Assembly (NCBI RefSeq): GCF_029105185.1
Contig: NZ_JAFMZK010000001.1
Location: 124,001 to 188,000 of the forward strand
Length of the DNA stretch: 64,000 nt
Direction: 5' to 3'
Source of the DNA: Aliiroseovarius sp. Z3
GTDB taxonomy: Bacteria; Pseudomonadota; Alphaproteobacteria; Rhodobacterales; Rhodobacteraceae
Shown here: one piece after another, positions 36,157 through 45,422 of the stretch
Layout: each line of letters starts with the position of its first letter
How positions within the stretch are numbered: the first letter of the stretch is position 1
Notes under the pieces: generated by a model
Databases searched by the model: none
Told to the model about the DNA's origin: nothing
The model's input: the letters and a program-made list of their open reading frames with translations, nothing else
Made by a program: the position numbers and the translations under genes

Positions 36157-36375
36157 GTTCCGTGAGTGGTGGCTTTGAAGCCGTTGGAACTTGAAGGGGT
36201 GGACGTACTGCGATTTCAGACAACGTCTCATTCTTCCGGGAAACCGGGAGCTGGTGTCAGAGGAATATTGTTACCCGAGACACCAGCAACCTAAATTCCT
36301 GGAAATCGACATAGAAACACACATGTCCCGTGTGGATCTAAGCGGCGTCAACCTTCCCGTTGGCGCCGCTATTCA
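36157..36375 (+). ncRNA. Candidate structured non-coding RNA between luxR and tsf
   Basis: Five consecutive hairpins without a plausible gene. GACGT/ACGTC pairs 36202-36206 with 36223-36227. CTTCCGG/CCGGGAG pairs 36233-36239 with 36244-36250 and is capped by a GAAA tetraloop. CTGGTGTC/GACACCAG pairs 36251-36258 with 36279-36286. CACAC/GTGTG pairs 36318-36322 with 36330-36334. A 12-bp stem with one G-U pairs 36341-36352 with 36359-36370 and is followed by ATTCATTTT. A weak promoter (TTCCAA, 17 nt, CATAAT at 36145-36150) could start it near 36157. No known RNA family is recognised. The strand is inferred from the end hairpin. Confidence 0.42.
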
Positions 36376-36421
36376 TTTTGGGATCTGATCAAGCAGATAC
36401 GCGACCGCTCACTGCGACGAA

Positions 36422-36445
36422 AAAGGGCCGGTTGCCCGGCCCTTT
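36422..36445 (-). terminator. Intrinsic terminator after tsf
   Basis: AAAGGGCCGG (36422-36431) pairs perfectly with CCGGCCCTTT (36436-36445) around a 4-nt loop. On the minus strand it is followed by TTTTTCG, so it ends the rpsB-tsf transcript. Confidence 0.92.
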
Positions 36446-36469
36446 CCACATTCAAATGTGAACGCCTGA

Positions 36470-37345
36470 TCAGCCTTGAACGGCGGCAGCCACTTCGGCG
36501 GCGAAATCGGCTTCTTCTTTCTCGATCCCTTCGCCCACTTCCATGCGGACATAGCCGACGATCTCGGCACCGGCTTCTTTGGCGGCAGCCTCAACAGTCA
36601 GGTCGGGATTGATCACGAAGTCCTGACCCAACAGAGTCACTTCGGCCAGGAATTTCTTCATGCGGCCTTTGATCATGTTCTCGATGATGTTTTCGGGCTT
36701 ACCGCTTTCGCGGGCTTGCTCGGTCAGGATCGAGCGCTCTTTCTCAACGACGGCAGCGTCCAGCTCGGCTTCGTTCAACGCCTGCGGGTTGGCGGCTGCA
36801 ATGTGCATTGCGACCTGACGCCCGAAATCTTCCGAACCGCCCTTCATGGCCACCAGAACACCGATCTTGCCCATGCCATCTGCGGCAGCGTTGTGCACAT
36901 AGGTCACAACGCTTTCACCTTCAACCGATGCCATACGGCGCAGCGACATGTTTTCGCCGATGGTGGCGATCTTGTTGGTGATCGTGTCGGCAACCGATTT
37001 GCCACCCAGATCGGCTGCGTTCAGCGTATCCAGATCGCTGGCGTTCAGGGCAGCGTTTGCGATCCCCGAAACCATCTGCTGGAATTCAGCATTTTTCGCA
37101 ACGAAGTCGGTTTCCGAGTTCACTTCAACGGCAACGCCCTTGCCACCGGACACGGCGACGGCCACCAGACCTTCAGCAGCCGTGCGGCCTGCTTTCTTGG
37201 CGGCCTTTGCCAGACCCTTGGTGCGCAGCCAGTCAACGGCGGCGTCCATGTCGCCATCAGTTTCGACCAGCGCTTTTTTCGCGTCCATCATGCCAACGCC
37301 GGTGGATTCGCGCAGTTCTTTGACGAGTGCAGCAGTGATTGCCAT
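36470..37345 (-). CDS. tsf: Translation elongation factor Ts
   Basis: Nucleotide exchange factor that regenerates EF-Tu-GTP. It is 291 aa. The N-terminal UBA-like domain is [24 protein letters not shown], and the Tsf core signature is [12 protein letters not shown], followed by [14 protein letters not shown] and [22 protein letters not shown] precedes ATG 37345. It follows rpsB by 127 nt on the same strand, the usual pairing, and ends at an intrinsic terminator. Confidence 0.98.
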   Translation of the reverse strand: MAITAALVKELRESTGVGMMDAKKALVETDGDMDAAVDWLRTKGLAKAAKKAGRTAAEGLVAVAVSGGKGVAVEVNSETDFVAKNAEFQQMVSGIANAALNASDLDTLNAADLGGKSVADTITNKIATIGENMSLRRMASVEGESVVTYVHNAAADGMGKIGVLVAMKGGSEDFGRQVAMHIAAANPQALNEAELDAAVVEKERSILTEQARESGKPENIIENMIKGRMKKFLAEVTLLGQDFVINPDLTVEAAAKEAGAEIVGYVRMEVGEGIEKEEADFAAEVAAAVQG

Positions 37346-37472
37346 ATCTCAGCTCCTTGGTGTGTCGGGGGTTGCAGGCGCGGTCAAGTTCCGCCCCGGT
37401 ATCCATGCGCCCCGTATCAATTCTGTGACAGATGCGCGAGGCAAGTCACCCTGCCCCGCGTTTGTGCGGTCG

Positions 37473-38255
37473 TTATTCGACCGGAGCAGCTTCTTCCGCA
37501 GCTTCAGCAACAGCTTCTTCTGCAGGGGCTTCTTCCATTGCGCCAAGATCAACGCCAGCAGCGCCGAGCTGTGCCGACATACCGTCCAGAGCCGAACGCG
37601 ACACCAGATCGCAGTAAAGAGCGATCGCGCGCGCTGCGTCGTCATTGCCCGGAATGATGTAATCCACACCTTCCGGCGGGCAGTTGGTGTCAACCACAGC
37701 CACAACCGGGATGCCCAGCTTGTTGGCTTCAGCAATGGCCAGCGCTTCTTTTTTCACGTCGATGACGAACAGAAGATCGGGCACACCGCCCATTTCACGG
37801 ATGCCGCCCAGCGAGGCTTGCAGTTTCGCCTGCTCGCGCTCCATGCCCAGACGCTCTTTCTTGGTCAGGCCTTCTGCGCCGTTCGCCAGCTTCTCGTCAA
37901 ATTCCTTCAGACGTTGGATCGACTTGGACACGGTCTGCCAGTTGGTCAGCGTGCCGCCCAGCCAACGGTGGTTCATGTAATACTGCGCCGATTTCTCAGC
38001 GGCTTCGGCGATGGCGCCAGCAGCTTGACGCTTGGTGCCGACGAACAGAACGCGGCCACCCTTGGCGACGGTTTCGCGCACAGCGTTCAGCGCAGCGTCC
38101 AGCATCGGCAGGGTTTGCGTCAGGTCGAAAATGTGGATCCCATTGCGTTCACCATAGATGAACGGAGCCATACGGGGGTTCCAGCGTTGGGTCTGGTGAC
38201 CAAAGTGAACGCCAGCTTCCAAAAGCTGACGCAGCGAAAAATCAGGCAGCGCCAT
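37473..38255 (-). CDS. rpsB: Ribosomal protein S2
   Basis: Small-subunit ribosomal protein, 260 aa. [53 protein letters not shown] and [23 protein letters not shown] are S2 signatures. The C-terminal tail is Ala/Glu-rich ([18 protein letters not shown]), as in other alphaproteobacteria. ATG 38255 has GGAAAGGAAA upstream. A good sigma-70-type promoter at 38426-38454 would give a leader of about 165 nt, long enough for autoregulation. Confidence 0.98.
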   Translation of the reverse strand: MALPDFSLRQLLEAGVHFGHQTQRWNPRMAPFIYGERNGIHIFDLTQTLPMLDAALNAVRETVAKGGRVLFVGTKRQAAGAIAEAAEKSAQYYMNHRWLGGTLTNWQTVSKSIQRLKEFDEKLANGAEGLTKKERLGMEREQAKLQASLGGIREMGGVPDLLFVIDVKKEALAIAEANKLGIPVVAVVDTNCPPEGVDYIIPGNDDAARAIALYCDLVSRSALDGMSAQLGAAGVDLGAMEEAPAEEAVAEAAEEAAPVE

Positions 38256-38425
38256 GTTCTTTTCCTTTCCGGTTTCTACCTTGACGGGGCCAAACGAGCG
38301 GTTCATGTCCTTGTAATCATTCCGTTTTCACGGACCTAATTATTTGGTCATTCCCCGGCTCAACCGGCGGACGTCCGAGGATTTCTCCCTCTTCAGCCCA
38401 ACCCCGCCTGTGGATTGATGGGGGG

Positions 38426-38454
38426 CGTATAGACCCCTGCCCGGCTACTGACAA
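38426..38454 (-). promoter_or_regulatory. Sigma-70-type promoter for rpsB-tsf
   Basis: On the minus strand TTGTCA (38454-38449) is followed by a 17-nt spacer and TATACG (38431-38426), close to the housekeeping consensus. Position, spacing and the highly expressed downstream genes support it. The GC-rich stretch after the -10 gives a leader of roughly 165 nt before ATG 38255. Confidence 0.65.
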
Positions 38455-38567
38455 GCCCAAAAAACAGGGAATTCGCTTTATTTTGTTGGCTCCTACGGCA
38501 AGGACACGTTGTCAGCAGATCGTCTCTTGTGTCATCTCACAATCCTCGGCAAAGAGGGGGCATGACA

Positions 38568-39458
38568 ATGACGCATGATATTCTGTGCATAGGCTCGGTG
38601 CTGTGGGACGTGATTGGGCGTACGCAACACCCGATGCGTGTCGGCTCGGATGAACCCGGGCGGATCACCCGACTACCGGGGGGCGTGGCGATGAACATCG
38701 CGATGACGGCGCAGCGGTTTGACCTGCGCCCCGCCCTTCTGACCGCCATCGGGCGCGACGCCGAAGGCGAAGAATTGCTGGCCGAATGCGGCGCGCGCGG
38801 GATGGTGACGACCTTCGTGCATCGTCCCTCTGGATTGCCGACCGATGTCTATATGGCCATCGAAGGTCCGCAGGGATTGGTCGCTGCATTGGCGGACGCA
38901 CATTCTTTGGAGGCGGCTGGCGATGCTATTCTTGCACCCCTTGAAGACGGCACACTTGGATCCGCGAAAAAACCTTACACCGGCGTGATCGCTTTGGATG
39001 GAAACCTGACTTTGGCCCTGTTGACCGACATCGCCAAACGCCCCAGCTTTGCTGCTGCCGATTTGCGCGTTGCCCCGGCCAGCCCCGGCAAGGCACGCCG
39101 ACTGACCCCTCTGATGGAGCATCCGGGTGCAACCCTTTATGTCAACCGCGAAGAGGCGGGGTACCTGGCAAATCAGCGTTTTGACAACGCGCTTGAGGCT
39201 GCCGAGGGTCTGCTGGCCGCTGGAGCCAACCGCGTGTTGGTCACCGATGGTGGCAGCTTCGCCGCAGACGGCAGCAAGCAGCACGGGGTGATCCAAACCC
39301 CCTGCCCTGCGGTGCGTGTGCGACGTATCACGGGCGCTGGTGATACATTCATGGCCGCGCATATCGCTGCTGAAATGGCGGGCAAGGCTCCGGTTGAAGC
39401 ACTGGCACATGCCCAGGAAACCGCCGCTCACTACGTATCCGGAGAAGACGATACATGA
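38568..39458 (+). CDS. psuK: PfkB-family kinase, probable pseudouridine kinase
   Basis: Sugar/nucleoside kinase of the ribokinase family, 296 aa. The N-terminal GGVAMNIAMTAQRF replaces the usual GG motif, and the catalytic C-terminal motif is RITGAGDTFMAAHIAAEMAG with Asp as base. Coupling to psuG (ATGA overlap) identifies it as pseudouridine kinase, making pseudouridine 5'-phosphate for PsuG. ATG 38568 is favoured because the AGAGGGGG tract is 7 nt upstream; 38562 would be only 1 nt away. Confidence 0.88.
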   Translation: MTHDILCIGSVLWDVIGRTQHPMRVGSDEPGRITRLPGGVAMNIAMTAQRFDLRPALLTAIGRDAEGEELLAECGARGMVTTFVHRPSGLPTDVYMAIEGPQGLVAALADAHSLEAAGDAILAPLEDGTLGSAKKPYTGVIALDGNLTLALLTDIAKRPSFAAADLRVAPASPGKARRLTPLMEHPGATLYVNREEAGYLANQRFDNALEAAEGLLAAGANRVLVTDGGSFAADGSKQHGVIQTPCPAVRVRRITGAGDTFMAAHIAAEMAGKAPVEALAHAQETAAHYVSGEDDT

Positions 39459-40363
39459 CCCTGCCCCTCTGTTTCTCGCCCGAAGCCGCCAACGCCCGTG
39501 AAGCGGGCCAGCCCATCGTTGCGCTGGAAAGCACGATTATCACCCATGGCATGCCTTGGCCGCAGAATGTCGAAACCGCACGCGAGGTCGAGGCCGTCAT
39601 CCGCGAAAACGGGGCCGTGCCGGCCACCATCGCGGTTCTTGAGGGTCAGATGCATATCGGCCTCACGGATGCTGAACTGGAAGCTTTGGGTCAGGCGCAG
39701 AACGTGGCCAAGCTGTCGCGCGCGGATCTGGCCGCCTGCATCGCGACCGGTGGAACAGGTGCGACCACAGTGGCGGCGACGATGATCGCGGCGCATCTGG
39801 CTGGGATCGAGGTATTCGCGACGGGAGGGATCGGCGGCGTGCATCGTGGCGCGGAAGACAGTTTCGACATTTCCGCCGATTTGCAGGAACTTTCCAAGAC
39901 GCCTGTGACCGTTGTCGGCGCGGGCGCAAAAGCCATCCTTGACCTGCCGAAGACGCTTGAAGTGCTGGAAACGCTGGGCGTTCCGGTCATCGCCTACGGG
40001 CAGACAGATTTTCCGGCTTTCTGGTCACGCAGTTCGGGCCTGCCCGCCCCATTGACGATGGATGATCCTGCTCAGATTGCGCGGGCAATGAAGGTGCGAC
40101 GGAGCATGGGCCTGTCCGGCGGGCATTTCGTCGCCAATCCGATCCCAGAAGTGGATGAGATTCCGACCGAGGTGATCACGCCGGTCATTGAAGAGGCGCT
40201 GACCGCAGCAGCTGCGGAAGGGATCGCAGCCAAATCTGTGACACCCTATCTGTTGGATCGCATTTTTCACGCCACCGATGGCGCGTCTCTGGTGGCAAAC
40301 ATTGCGCTGGTCAAGAACAATGCGCGCCTTGCGGCCCGCATTGCCAGCGAACTGAAACTCTGA
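39455..40363 (+). CDS. psuG: Pseudouridine-5'-phosphate glycosidase
   Basis: Breaks pseudouridine 5'-phosphate to uracil and ribose 5-phosphate, completing pseudouridine salvage. It is 302 aa. Family blocks are ALESTIITHGMPWPQNVETA, GLTDAELE-like HIGLTDAELEAL, ATGGTGATTVAATM, FATGGIGGVHRGAEDSFDIS (Mn2+ and phosphate site) and YGQTDFPAFWSRSSG. The start overlaps psuK by 4 nt. It is convergent with ctrA; a hairpin separates them. Confidence 0.96.
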   Translation: MTLPLCFSPEAANAREAGQPIVALESTIITHGMPWPQNVETAREVEAVIRENGAVPATIAVLEGQMHIGLTDAELEALGQAQNVAKLSRADLAACIATGGTGATTVAATMIAAHLAGIEVFATGGIGGVHRGAEDSFDISADLQELSKTPVTVVGAGAKAILDLPKTLEVLETLGVPVIAYGQTDFPAFWSRSSGLPAPLTMDDPAQIARAMKVRRSMGLSGGHFVANPIPEVDEIPTEVITPVIEEALTAAAAEGIAAKSVTPYLLDRIFHATDGASLVANIALVKNNARLAARIASELKL

Positions 40364-40383
40364 CCCGAGGTCTGCTTGGATAG

Positions 40384-40420
40384 GCTGCCGATCCAACACG
40401 CATGGCGGATCGGCGGCAGC
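40384..40420. other. Hairpin between convergent psuG and ctrA
   Basis: GCTGCCGATCC (40384-40394) pairs with 40407-40420, leaving a 3-nt bulge on one side. It sits between two convergent genes and may aid transcript ends in both directions, but there is no T-run. Confidence 0.45.
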
Positions 40421-40433
40421 TCAGGCAGTCGCC

Positions 40434-41147
40434 TTAAGCCCCCATCGCGATCTTTGCATCCAGCTCGGCAGGTTCAGGATCGCGCAGAACATAACCACGG
40501 CCCCATACGGTTTCGATATGGCTGTCGCCCCCGGTCGCCGTCGACAGTTTCTTGCGCAACTTACAGATAAACACGTCGATGATTTTCAGTTCCGGTTCGT
40601 CCATCCCGCCATAAAGGTGGTTCAAGAACATCTCTTTCGTCAGGGTTGTGCCCTTGCGCAGCGAAAGAAGTTCCAGCATCTGGTATTCCTTGCCCGTCAG
40701 GTGCACCGTGCGCCCATCCACGTCGACTGTCTTGGCATCCAGGTTCACGGCGATTGGGCCGGTCTTGATCACCGATTGCGAATGCCCTTTTGACCGGCGA
40801 ATGATTGCATGAATGCGGGCAATCAGCTCTTCCCGGTGGAAGGGTTTGGTCATGTAATCATCTGCCCCGAACCCAAAGCCTTTGATCTTGTTCTCCGTGT
40901 CGTCGGCACCAGACAGGATCAGGATTGGCGTTTCAACCCGCGCCAGGCGCAACTGGCGCAACACTTCATGCCCGTTCATATCCGGCAGGTTCAGATCAAG
41001 AAGGATCAGATCATAGTCATAGAGTTTCGCCAGATCGATCCCTTCTTCACCCAAATCGGTGGCGTAGACATTCAGATTGGCGTGAGTCAGCATCAGCTCG
41101 ATGCTGCGCGATGTGGTCGGGTCGTCTTCCACCAAAAGGATACGCAT
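40434..41147 (-). CDS. ctrA: Cell-cycle response regulator CtrA
   Basis: OmpR-type master regulator; in Caulobacter it controls cell cycle and in rhodobacteria motility and gene-transfer agents. It is 237 aa. The receiver begins [20 protein letters not shown], phospho-acceptor Asp51 is in [13 protein letters not shown], and [14 protein letters not shown] holds the conserved Lys. The effector domain has [34 protein letters not shown] and [11 protein letters not shown], all close to known CtrA. ATG 41147 fits the standard start. A CtrA-like box at 41205-41219 suggests autoregulation. Confidence 0.97.
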   Translation of the reverse strand: MRILLVEDDPTTSRSIELMLTHANLNVYATDLGEEGIDLAKLYDYDLILLDLNLPDMNGHEVLRQLRLARVETPILILSGADDTENKIKGFGFGADDYMTKPFHREELIARIHAIIRRSKGHSQSVIKTGPIAVNLDAKTVDVDGRTVHLTGKEYQMLELLSLRKGTTLTKEMFLNHLYGGMDEPELKIIDVFICKLRKKLSTATGGDSHIETVWGRGYVLRDPEPAELDAKIAMGA

Positions 41148-41204
41148 GTTTCGGGTTCTCCGCTTAAAAGTCCTAATGTTCACAATCAGCATCTCGTGAA
41201 ATGG

Positions 41205-41219
41205 TTAACCACACGTTAC
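41205..41219. promoter_or_regulatory. CtrA-binding-like box TTAA-N7-TTAC upstream of ctrA
   Basis: TTAA (41205-41208), seven bases, then TTAC (41216-41219); one mismatch from TTAA-N7-TTAA. It lies 58 nt before the ctrA start and 28 nt after the DUF1153 gene. CtrA autoregulation is known in Caulobacter; here it is inferred. Confidence 0.5.
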
Positions 41220-41246
41220 CCATGCAGAACTTTTAGCGAAAACAAT

Positions 41247-41525
41247 CTAAGGTTGTCTATATCTTTGTAACGATGTCGCCTTCAAGGCCGCTTCACCATG
41301 ATCCGACACAGCCCTGACCCATTCGGCCAATTCCTCCTCGGACAAGGCATACATGTCTTGCGCGTCTTTCTCGGAAATCAGGCCGGACATCACGCCCCGC
41401 ACCACTGCCGCTTTGCGGCTGGCAACCCAACGTCGCGTGGTTTTCGGGGGCAGATCAGCGCGTGTCATGATCGACCCATCCGGCAGGGTCACAGCGCGTG
41501 GCCCCTCTACTTTCTTCAGATACAT
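41247..41525 (-). CDS. sciP: DUF1153 protein, SciP-type CtrA inhibitor
   Basis: A 92-aa DUF1153 protein. MYLKKVEGPRAVTLPDGSIM followed by LPPKTTRRWVASRKAAVV and ISEKDAQDMYALSEEELAEW are the family signature and form a helix-turn-helix. In Caulobacter the DUF1153 protein SciP binds CtrA and blocks its transcriptional activity. Sitting directly upstream of ctrA on the same strand supports that role. The last dozen residues (ALKATSLQRYRQP) are typical. Confidence 0.9.
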   Translation of the reverse strand: MYLKKVEGPRAVTLPDGSIMTRADLPPKTTRRWVASRKAAVVRGVMSGLISEKDAQDMYALSEEELAEWVRAVSDHGEAALKATSLQRYRQP

Positions 41526-41650
41526 TTCCAGCCCTCACATCTTGGTCTGTGACGATTTTCCGCACTTACACTTAAAGAGAGGTGAAGCTGCCCCTTGTTG
41601 TTCATTCGAATTTTCATATATTCCGACCTTCTTCTGGAAAGGAACTGGTC

Positions 41651-42805
41651 ATGTCCACGACCGTGAAAATGCAAGACGCCCCGGCGCTGAATTCACTGGG
41701 CTTCGCCAAACCGCCCGCCGAGACCCGTGTCGTGGTGGCGATGTCGGGCGGCGTGGACAGCTCGGTCGTGGCCGCGATGCTGGCCGAGGAAGGCTATGAC
41801 GTGATCGGCGTGACCTTGCAGCTTTACGATCACGGTGCAGCCCTGGCAAAAAAAGGTGCCTGCTGCGCCGGAATTGACATTCACGACGCCCGCCATGTCG
41901 CTGAATCCATGGGATTTCCGCATTATGTGCTGGACTATGAAAACATCTTTCAGGACGCCGTGATCGAAGAATTTGCCGATAGCTATTTGGGCGGGGCCAC
42001 GCCTGTGCCCTGCATCCGCTGCAACGAGCGGGTGAAGTTCAAAGACCTGTTGGAAACCGCGCGTGATCTGGGCGCCGATTGTATGGCGACAGGACATTAT
42101 ATCCAACGCGCCGACGGTGCGGTCGGGCCGGAACTGCACCGCGCCGCCGACCCTGCCCGCGACCAAAGCTATTTCCTGTTCTCGACCACGTCAGAGCAGC
42201 TGGACTATCTGCGGTTCCCCTTGGGTCACCTGAAAACCAAGGATGAAACCCGCGCACTTGCCCGCAAATACGGGCTTGAGGTTGCCGACAAACCCGACAG
42301 TCAGGACATCTGCTTCGTGCCGGACGGAAACTATGCGGGTGTGATTGAAAAACTGCGGCCCGGTGCCGCCGAACCCGGTGACATCGTGCATGCCGACGGG
42401 CGTGTGCTGGCGCGTCACGACGGCGTCATCCATTACACAATCGGGCAACGTCGTGGCCTGGGGATTGGAGGACTGTCCGAGCCGCTTTACGTGGTCAAAC
42501 TGGACGTGGACGCAAAACAAGTGGTCGTTGGACCAAAGGAAATGCTGGCCACCCGCACCGTTCCGGTGCGCGAGATCAACTGGCTGGGCGACGAGCCGTT
42601 CACCGCACGCAAGGAATGGCATATGGGCGTCAAAATCCGCTCAACCCGCCCCCCGCGCGAGGCGATCATCCGTCCGATTTCGGACACCGAGGCCGAGGTT
42701 GAACTCCTGACCCCAGAAGAAGGCGTCAGCCCCGGTCAAGCCTGTGTGTTCTATGCACCTGACGGGTCGCGGGTCTTTGGTGGTGGCTGGATCTGGCGCG
42801 GCTAG
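41651..42805 (+). CDS. mnmA: tRNA-specific 2-thiouridylase MnmA
   Basis: Adds sulfur to U34 of tRNAs for Lys, Glu and Gln. It is 384 aa. The PP-loop is [15 protein letters not shown] (about residues 30-44). The catalytic cysteines are in [17 protein letters not shown] and [22 protein letters not shown] and [14 protein letters not shown] are further MnmA blocks. ATG 41651 follows AAGGAA. It diverges from sciP/ctrA. The upstream region may carry both promoters. Confidence 0.97.
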   Translation: MSTTVKMQDAPALNSLGFAKPPAETRVVVAMSGGVDSSVVAAMLAEEGYDVIGVTLQLYDHGAALAKKGACCAGIDIHDARHVAESMGFPHYVLDYENIFQDAVIEEFADSYLGGATPVPCIRCNERVKFKDLLETARDLGADCMATGHYIQRADGAVGPELHRAADPARDQSYFLFSTTSEQLDYLRFPLGHLKTKDETRALARKYGLEVADKPDSQDICFVPDGNYAGVIEKLRPGAAEPGDIVHADGRVLARHDGVIHYTIGQRRGLGIGGLSEPLYVVKLDVDAKQVVVGPKEMLATRTVPVREINWLGDEPFTARKEWHMGVKIRSTRPPREAIIRPISDTEAEVELLTPEEGVSPGQACVFYAPDGSRVFGGGWIWRG

Positions 42806-42911
42806 GTCCGGTATAGCCCCGACATTTCGCCCCACACTTAACCAATGTGATTGCAGCACATGTGGGATCGGACGAGTATGCTTGGAAAATGACACCTGAA
42901 AAGGATTTCCA

Positions 42912-43400
42912 ATGCGCAAACTGCTTCCCGCCTTCGCCATCGCCGCCCTTCTGGGCTCGCCGCTCTTGGCGGAAGAGAGCTATGAACAACGTCTGGCGAT
43001 TGCCACCGGATATATCGAAGCCACGCTGGAAGATATCGACATGGAAGCGATGGTGAAAACCATGTGGCAGCCACTTGTGGCCGATGTGACCGCCAAGGGT
43101 ATTCCGCTGAACGATGATCAGATTGCCCGGATTGACCAGCTTTATCAGGATGAAATGACCGGTCCGATGTATGACATCATGCGTGATCAGGCCGCGGTGA
43201 TGGCAGAGCTGTTCACGTTTGACGAGATCAAAGCCATTCGCGATTTTTATGCGACCGATCTGGGCCGCTCGGCGATGAGCAAACTGCCGCAAGTGACCGA
43301 GCGCCAAACCCCGATGGTGTTGAAGATGGTGCAGGAGAAAATGCCCGAGATCATTCCGAAAGTTCAGGCGATCCTGAGTGAAGGCAACGAAGCTCAATAA
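42912..43400 (+). CDS. DUF2059 domain protein, predicted periplasmic
   Basis: A 162-aa protein with a cleavable signal peptide (MRKLLPAFAIAALLGSPLLA). The DUF2059 region has helix EIKAIRDFYATDLGRSAMSKLPQVTERQTPMV, the typical family core. The function is unknown; members are small secreted helical proteins. AAAGGA precedes ATG 42912. It is convergent with lpxB, 25 nt between stops. Confidence 0.87.
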   Translation: MRKLLPAFAIAALLGSPLLAEESYEQRLAIATGYIEATLEDIDMEAMVKTMWQPLVADVTAKGIPLNDDQIARIDQLYQDEMTGPMYDIMRDQAAVMAELFTFDEIKAIRDFYATDLGRSAMSKLPQVTERQTPMVLKMVQEKMPEIIPKVQAILSEGNEAQ

Positions 43401-43425
43401 AATCTGATCCGCCACGGGTGGCGCG

Positions 43426-44601
43426 TCAGGCGGTTTGTCCCCGTGCCACCACTTCCAGAACGGAACGCGCCGCCCGAAGACCCGGTGCCTCGCCCCCTTT
43501 GCCAAGGCGGTCCATGGTCAACGCCATCGCGTCTTTCTGGGCCGACGGGTCGGCCAGTGTCGACAAAAGCGCCGGGGCAATCTGCTCGGGCGTGCAGTCG
43601 CGGCCCAGAAACTCGGGCACCACCCGCGTGTCGGACACCAGATTGACCAATGTGACGGTATCCACCTTCAACAGACGTCCGATCAACAACCGGCTGAGCC
43701 AGTTCATGTCATAGGCTATCACCATAGGCGTGCCGGCAGCGGCCAGTTCCAAGGACACGGTGCCCGACGCTGCAAGCGCCACGTCCGCCGCCCGAAACGC
43801 TGCCCGTTTTTGATCCGCCTGTTCCGCAGGGATCAGGATCGGCCGCACCGGCCAGTTGGCCGTCATGTCGCGCACCAACTCGTCCACGCCTTGCGCCACC
43901 GGAAGCGCAACCTTCAGATTGGGGTGGTCGCGTTGAACACGGCCCAAGGTTTCACCAAATCGCCCTGACAGGCGCGTGACCTCGCCTTTGCGCGATCCGG
44001 GCAGCGCCAAAATCAAGGGGCCATCGTCAATGCCATTCTGGTCGCGAAACGCCTGTGCCTCGGTATCCGAGGCCGTGGGCTCGGCCACAACTGGATGACC
44101 GACGAAATCGCAGCTCATCCCTGCGGCTTCCATATAGGGCGGTTCAAACGGCAGAAGCGCCAGGACATGGTCGATCCATTGCGCCATTTTCTCGGCGCGT
44201 TTCGGACGCCACGCCCAGACCGAAGGGGCGACGTAATGGACGGTCGGAATATCATGGCCAAAGGTCAGGCCTTCAACTTCGTCTTCTTTCACGATCCGAG
44301 CCACACGCAGGCAGAAATCCGGGCTGTCGATTGTGATCAACACATCGGGGTTCGCGGCGATGACCGCCTCGGCGGTTTCGCGGATGCGGCGTTTCAAATG
44401 GAAATACTTGGGCGCAACCTCGGCAATGCCCATAATGGACAACTCGGACATGGGAAAGCGTGATTGCAGACCTTCCGCCGTCATCGCGCTGCCGCCGATG
44501 CCAAGGAACTCGACCTCGTCCACCAGCGTCTTCAGCCCGGCCATCAACGCGGCCCCCAAACGGTCACCCGAGGGTTCGCCAGCGATCAGAAAGACTTTCA
44601 T
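43426..44601 (-). CDS. lpxB: Lipid-A-disaccharide synthase LpxB
   Basis: Joins UDP-2,3-diacylglucosamine and lipid X to make the lipid A disaccharide on the inner-membrane face. It is 391 aa. MKVFLIAGEPSGDRLGAALM is the N-terminal signature; VDYVAPSVWAW-type VHYVAPSVWAWRPKRAEKM and LPGSRKGEVTRL are key GT19 blocks. It overlaps lpxI by 4 nt (ATGA), so it is translationally coupled and is the last gene of the envelope block. Confidence 0.97.
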   Translation of the reverse strand: MKVFLIAGEPSGDRLGAALMAGLKTLVDEVEFLGIGGSAMTAEGLQSRFPMSELSIMGIAEVAPKYFHLKRRIRETAEAVIAANPDVLITIDSPDFCLRVARIVKEDEVEGLTFGHDIPTVHYVAPSVWAWRPKRAEKMAQWIDHVLALLPFEPPYMEAAGMSCDFVGHPVVAEPTASDTEAQAFRDQNGIDDGPLILALPGSRKGEVTRLSGRFGETLGRVQRDHPNLKVALPVAQGVDELVRDMTANWPVRPILIPAEQADQKRAAFRAADVALAASGTVSLELAAAGTPMVIAYDMNWLSRLLIGRLLKVDTVTLVNLVSDTRVVPEFLGRDCTPEQIAPALLSTLADPSAQKDAMALTMDRLGKGGEAPGLRAARSVLEVVARGQTA

Positions 44602-45413
44602 GTCGCCGCCCCGCGCACGTCCAGAAACAGGTCATGCGCCTTGATCAGCCGCGTAACCTCGTCCTGATCCATGACGATCACGTCGCCCGCAGGGATGACG
44701 ATGCCCCCCAGACCGGCCTTGGCCACCGCTTCAACGGTCGCCGGACCGATGGTCGGGATATCCATCCGTTCGTCCTGTCCGGGCTTCGAGCGTTTAACGA
44801 ACACGCCGCGCGCACCTTGCTTCAGATGCTCGGGGGTCTGCCCCACGAATTCCAGCAAAGCGTCGGTGCCCTGAATGGTTTCAATGCCCAAACACTGGCC
44901 GCCAGCCACCACAGCGCCTTGCGCCAGGTCTTCGGCAACCAGCGTGGTCAGGATGGACCAAGCACGATCTGCATCGCGGCGATCCTGATCGCTGGGCGTG
45001 CGGCCGATAATGGTCGCATCCAGACTTAACCCCTGCGCGACATCCGTTGCCGCCACGACCTGAAAGCCCTGTTCCTCGAACACTTCAGCCACGAGGCGAA
45101 GAAGGGCATCATCGCCCTTGCCCAAAACGGCTTTGACCCGCGGAAACAGGCCCAGCGTCACGCGATCCATCCGAAGCGGGTTCAGCTTGGGCCGGTCGAC
45201 CTTGCCCGCAAAAACCACACGCACGACCCCTGCCCCGCGCATTGCCTTGAACAAGGCGCCCAGCTTTTCATAGCTCGCCTCGACCAGTTCATGCCTGCCC
45301 GGGGGGACCACCTCGACCCCCTTGATTGTGACGAACAACGCGTCCGGATTGCTGGCGGCAATGCGCTGCGGCAAGTCCCCGGTTCCAGCGATGATGGCAA
45401 GGCGGTCGGTCAT
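44598..45413 (-). CDS. lpxI: UDP-2,3-diacylglucosamine pyrophosphatase LpxI
   Basis: Hydrolyses UDP-2,3-diacylglucosamine to lipid X, doing the job that LpxH does in E. coli. It is a 271-aa DUF1009 protein: LAIIAGTGDLPQRIA at the N-terminus, VFAGKVDRPKLNPLRMD, GDDALLRLVAEVFEEQGF, and the C-terminal RMDIPTIGPATVEAVAKAGL with IVIPAGDVIVMD. It lies between lpxA (9 nt gap) and lpxB (overlap). Confidence 0.95.
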   Translation of the reverse strand: MTDRLAIIAGTGDLPQRIAASNPDALFVTIKGVEVVPPGRHELVEASYEKLGALFKAMRGAGVVRVVFAGKVDRPKLNPLRMDRVTLGLFPRVKAVLGKGDDALLRLVAEVFEEQGFQVVAATDVAQGLSLDATIIGRTPSDQDRRDADRAWSILTTLVAEDLAQGAVVAGGQCLGIETIQGTDALLEFVGQTPEHLKQGARGVFVKRSKPGQDERMDIPTIGPATVEAVAKAGLGGIVIPAGDVIVMDQDEVTRLIKAHDLFLDVRGAAT

Positions 45414-45422
45414 GGGTTTCGG

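Noticed and set aside
36191-36388. 65-codon frame between luxR and tsf
   Set aside because: Starts with TTG, has no ribosome site, and the region folds into five hairpins.
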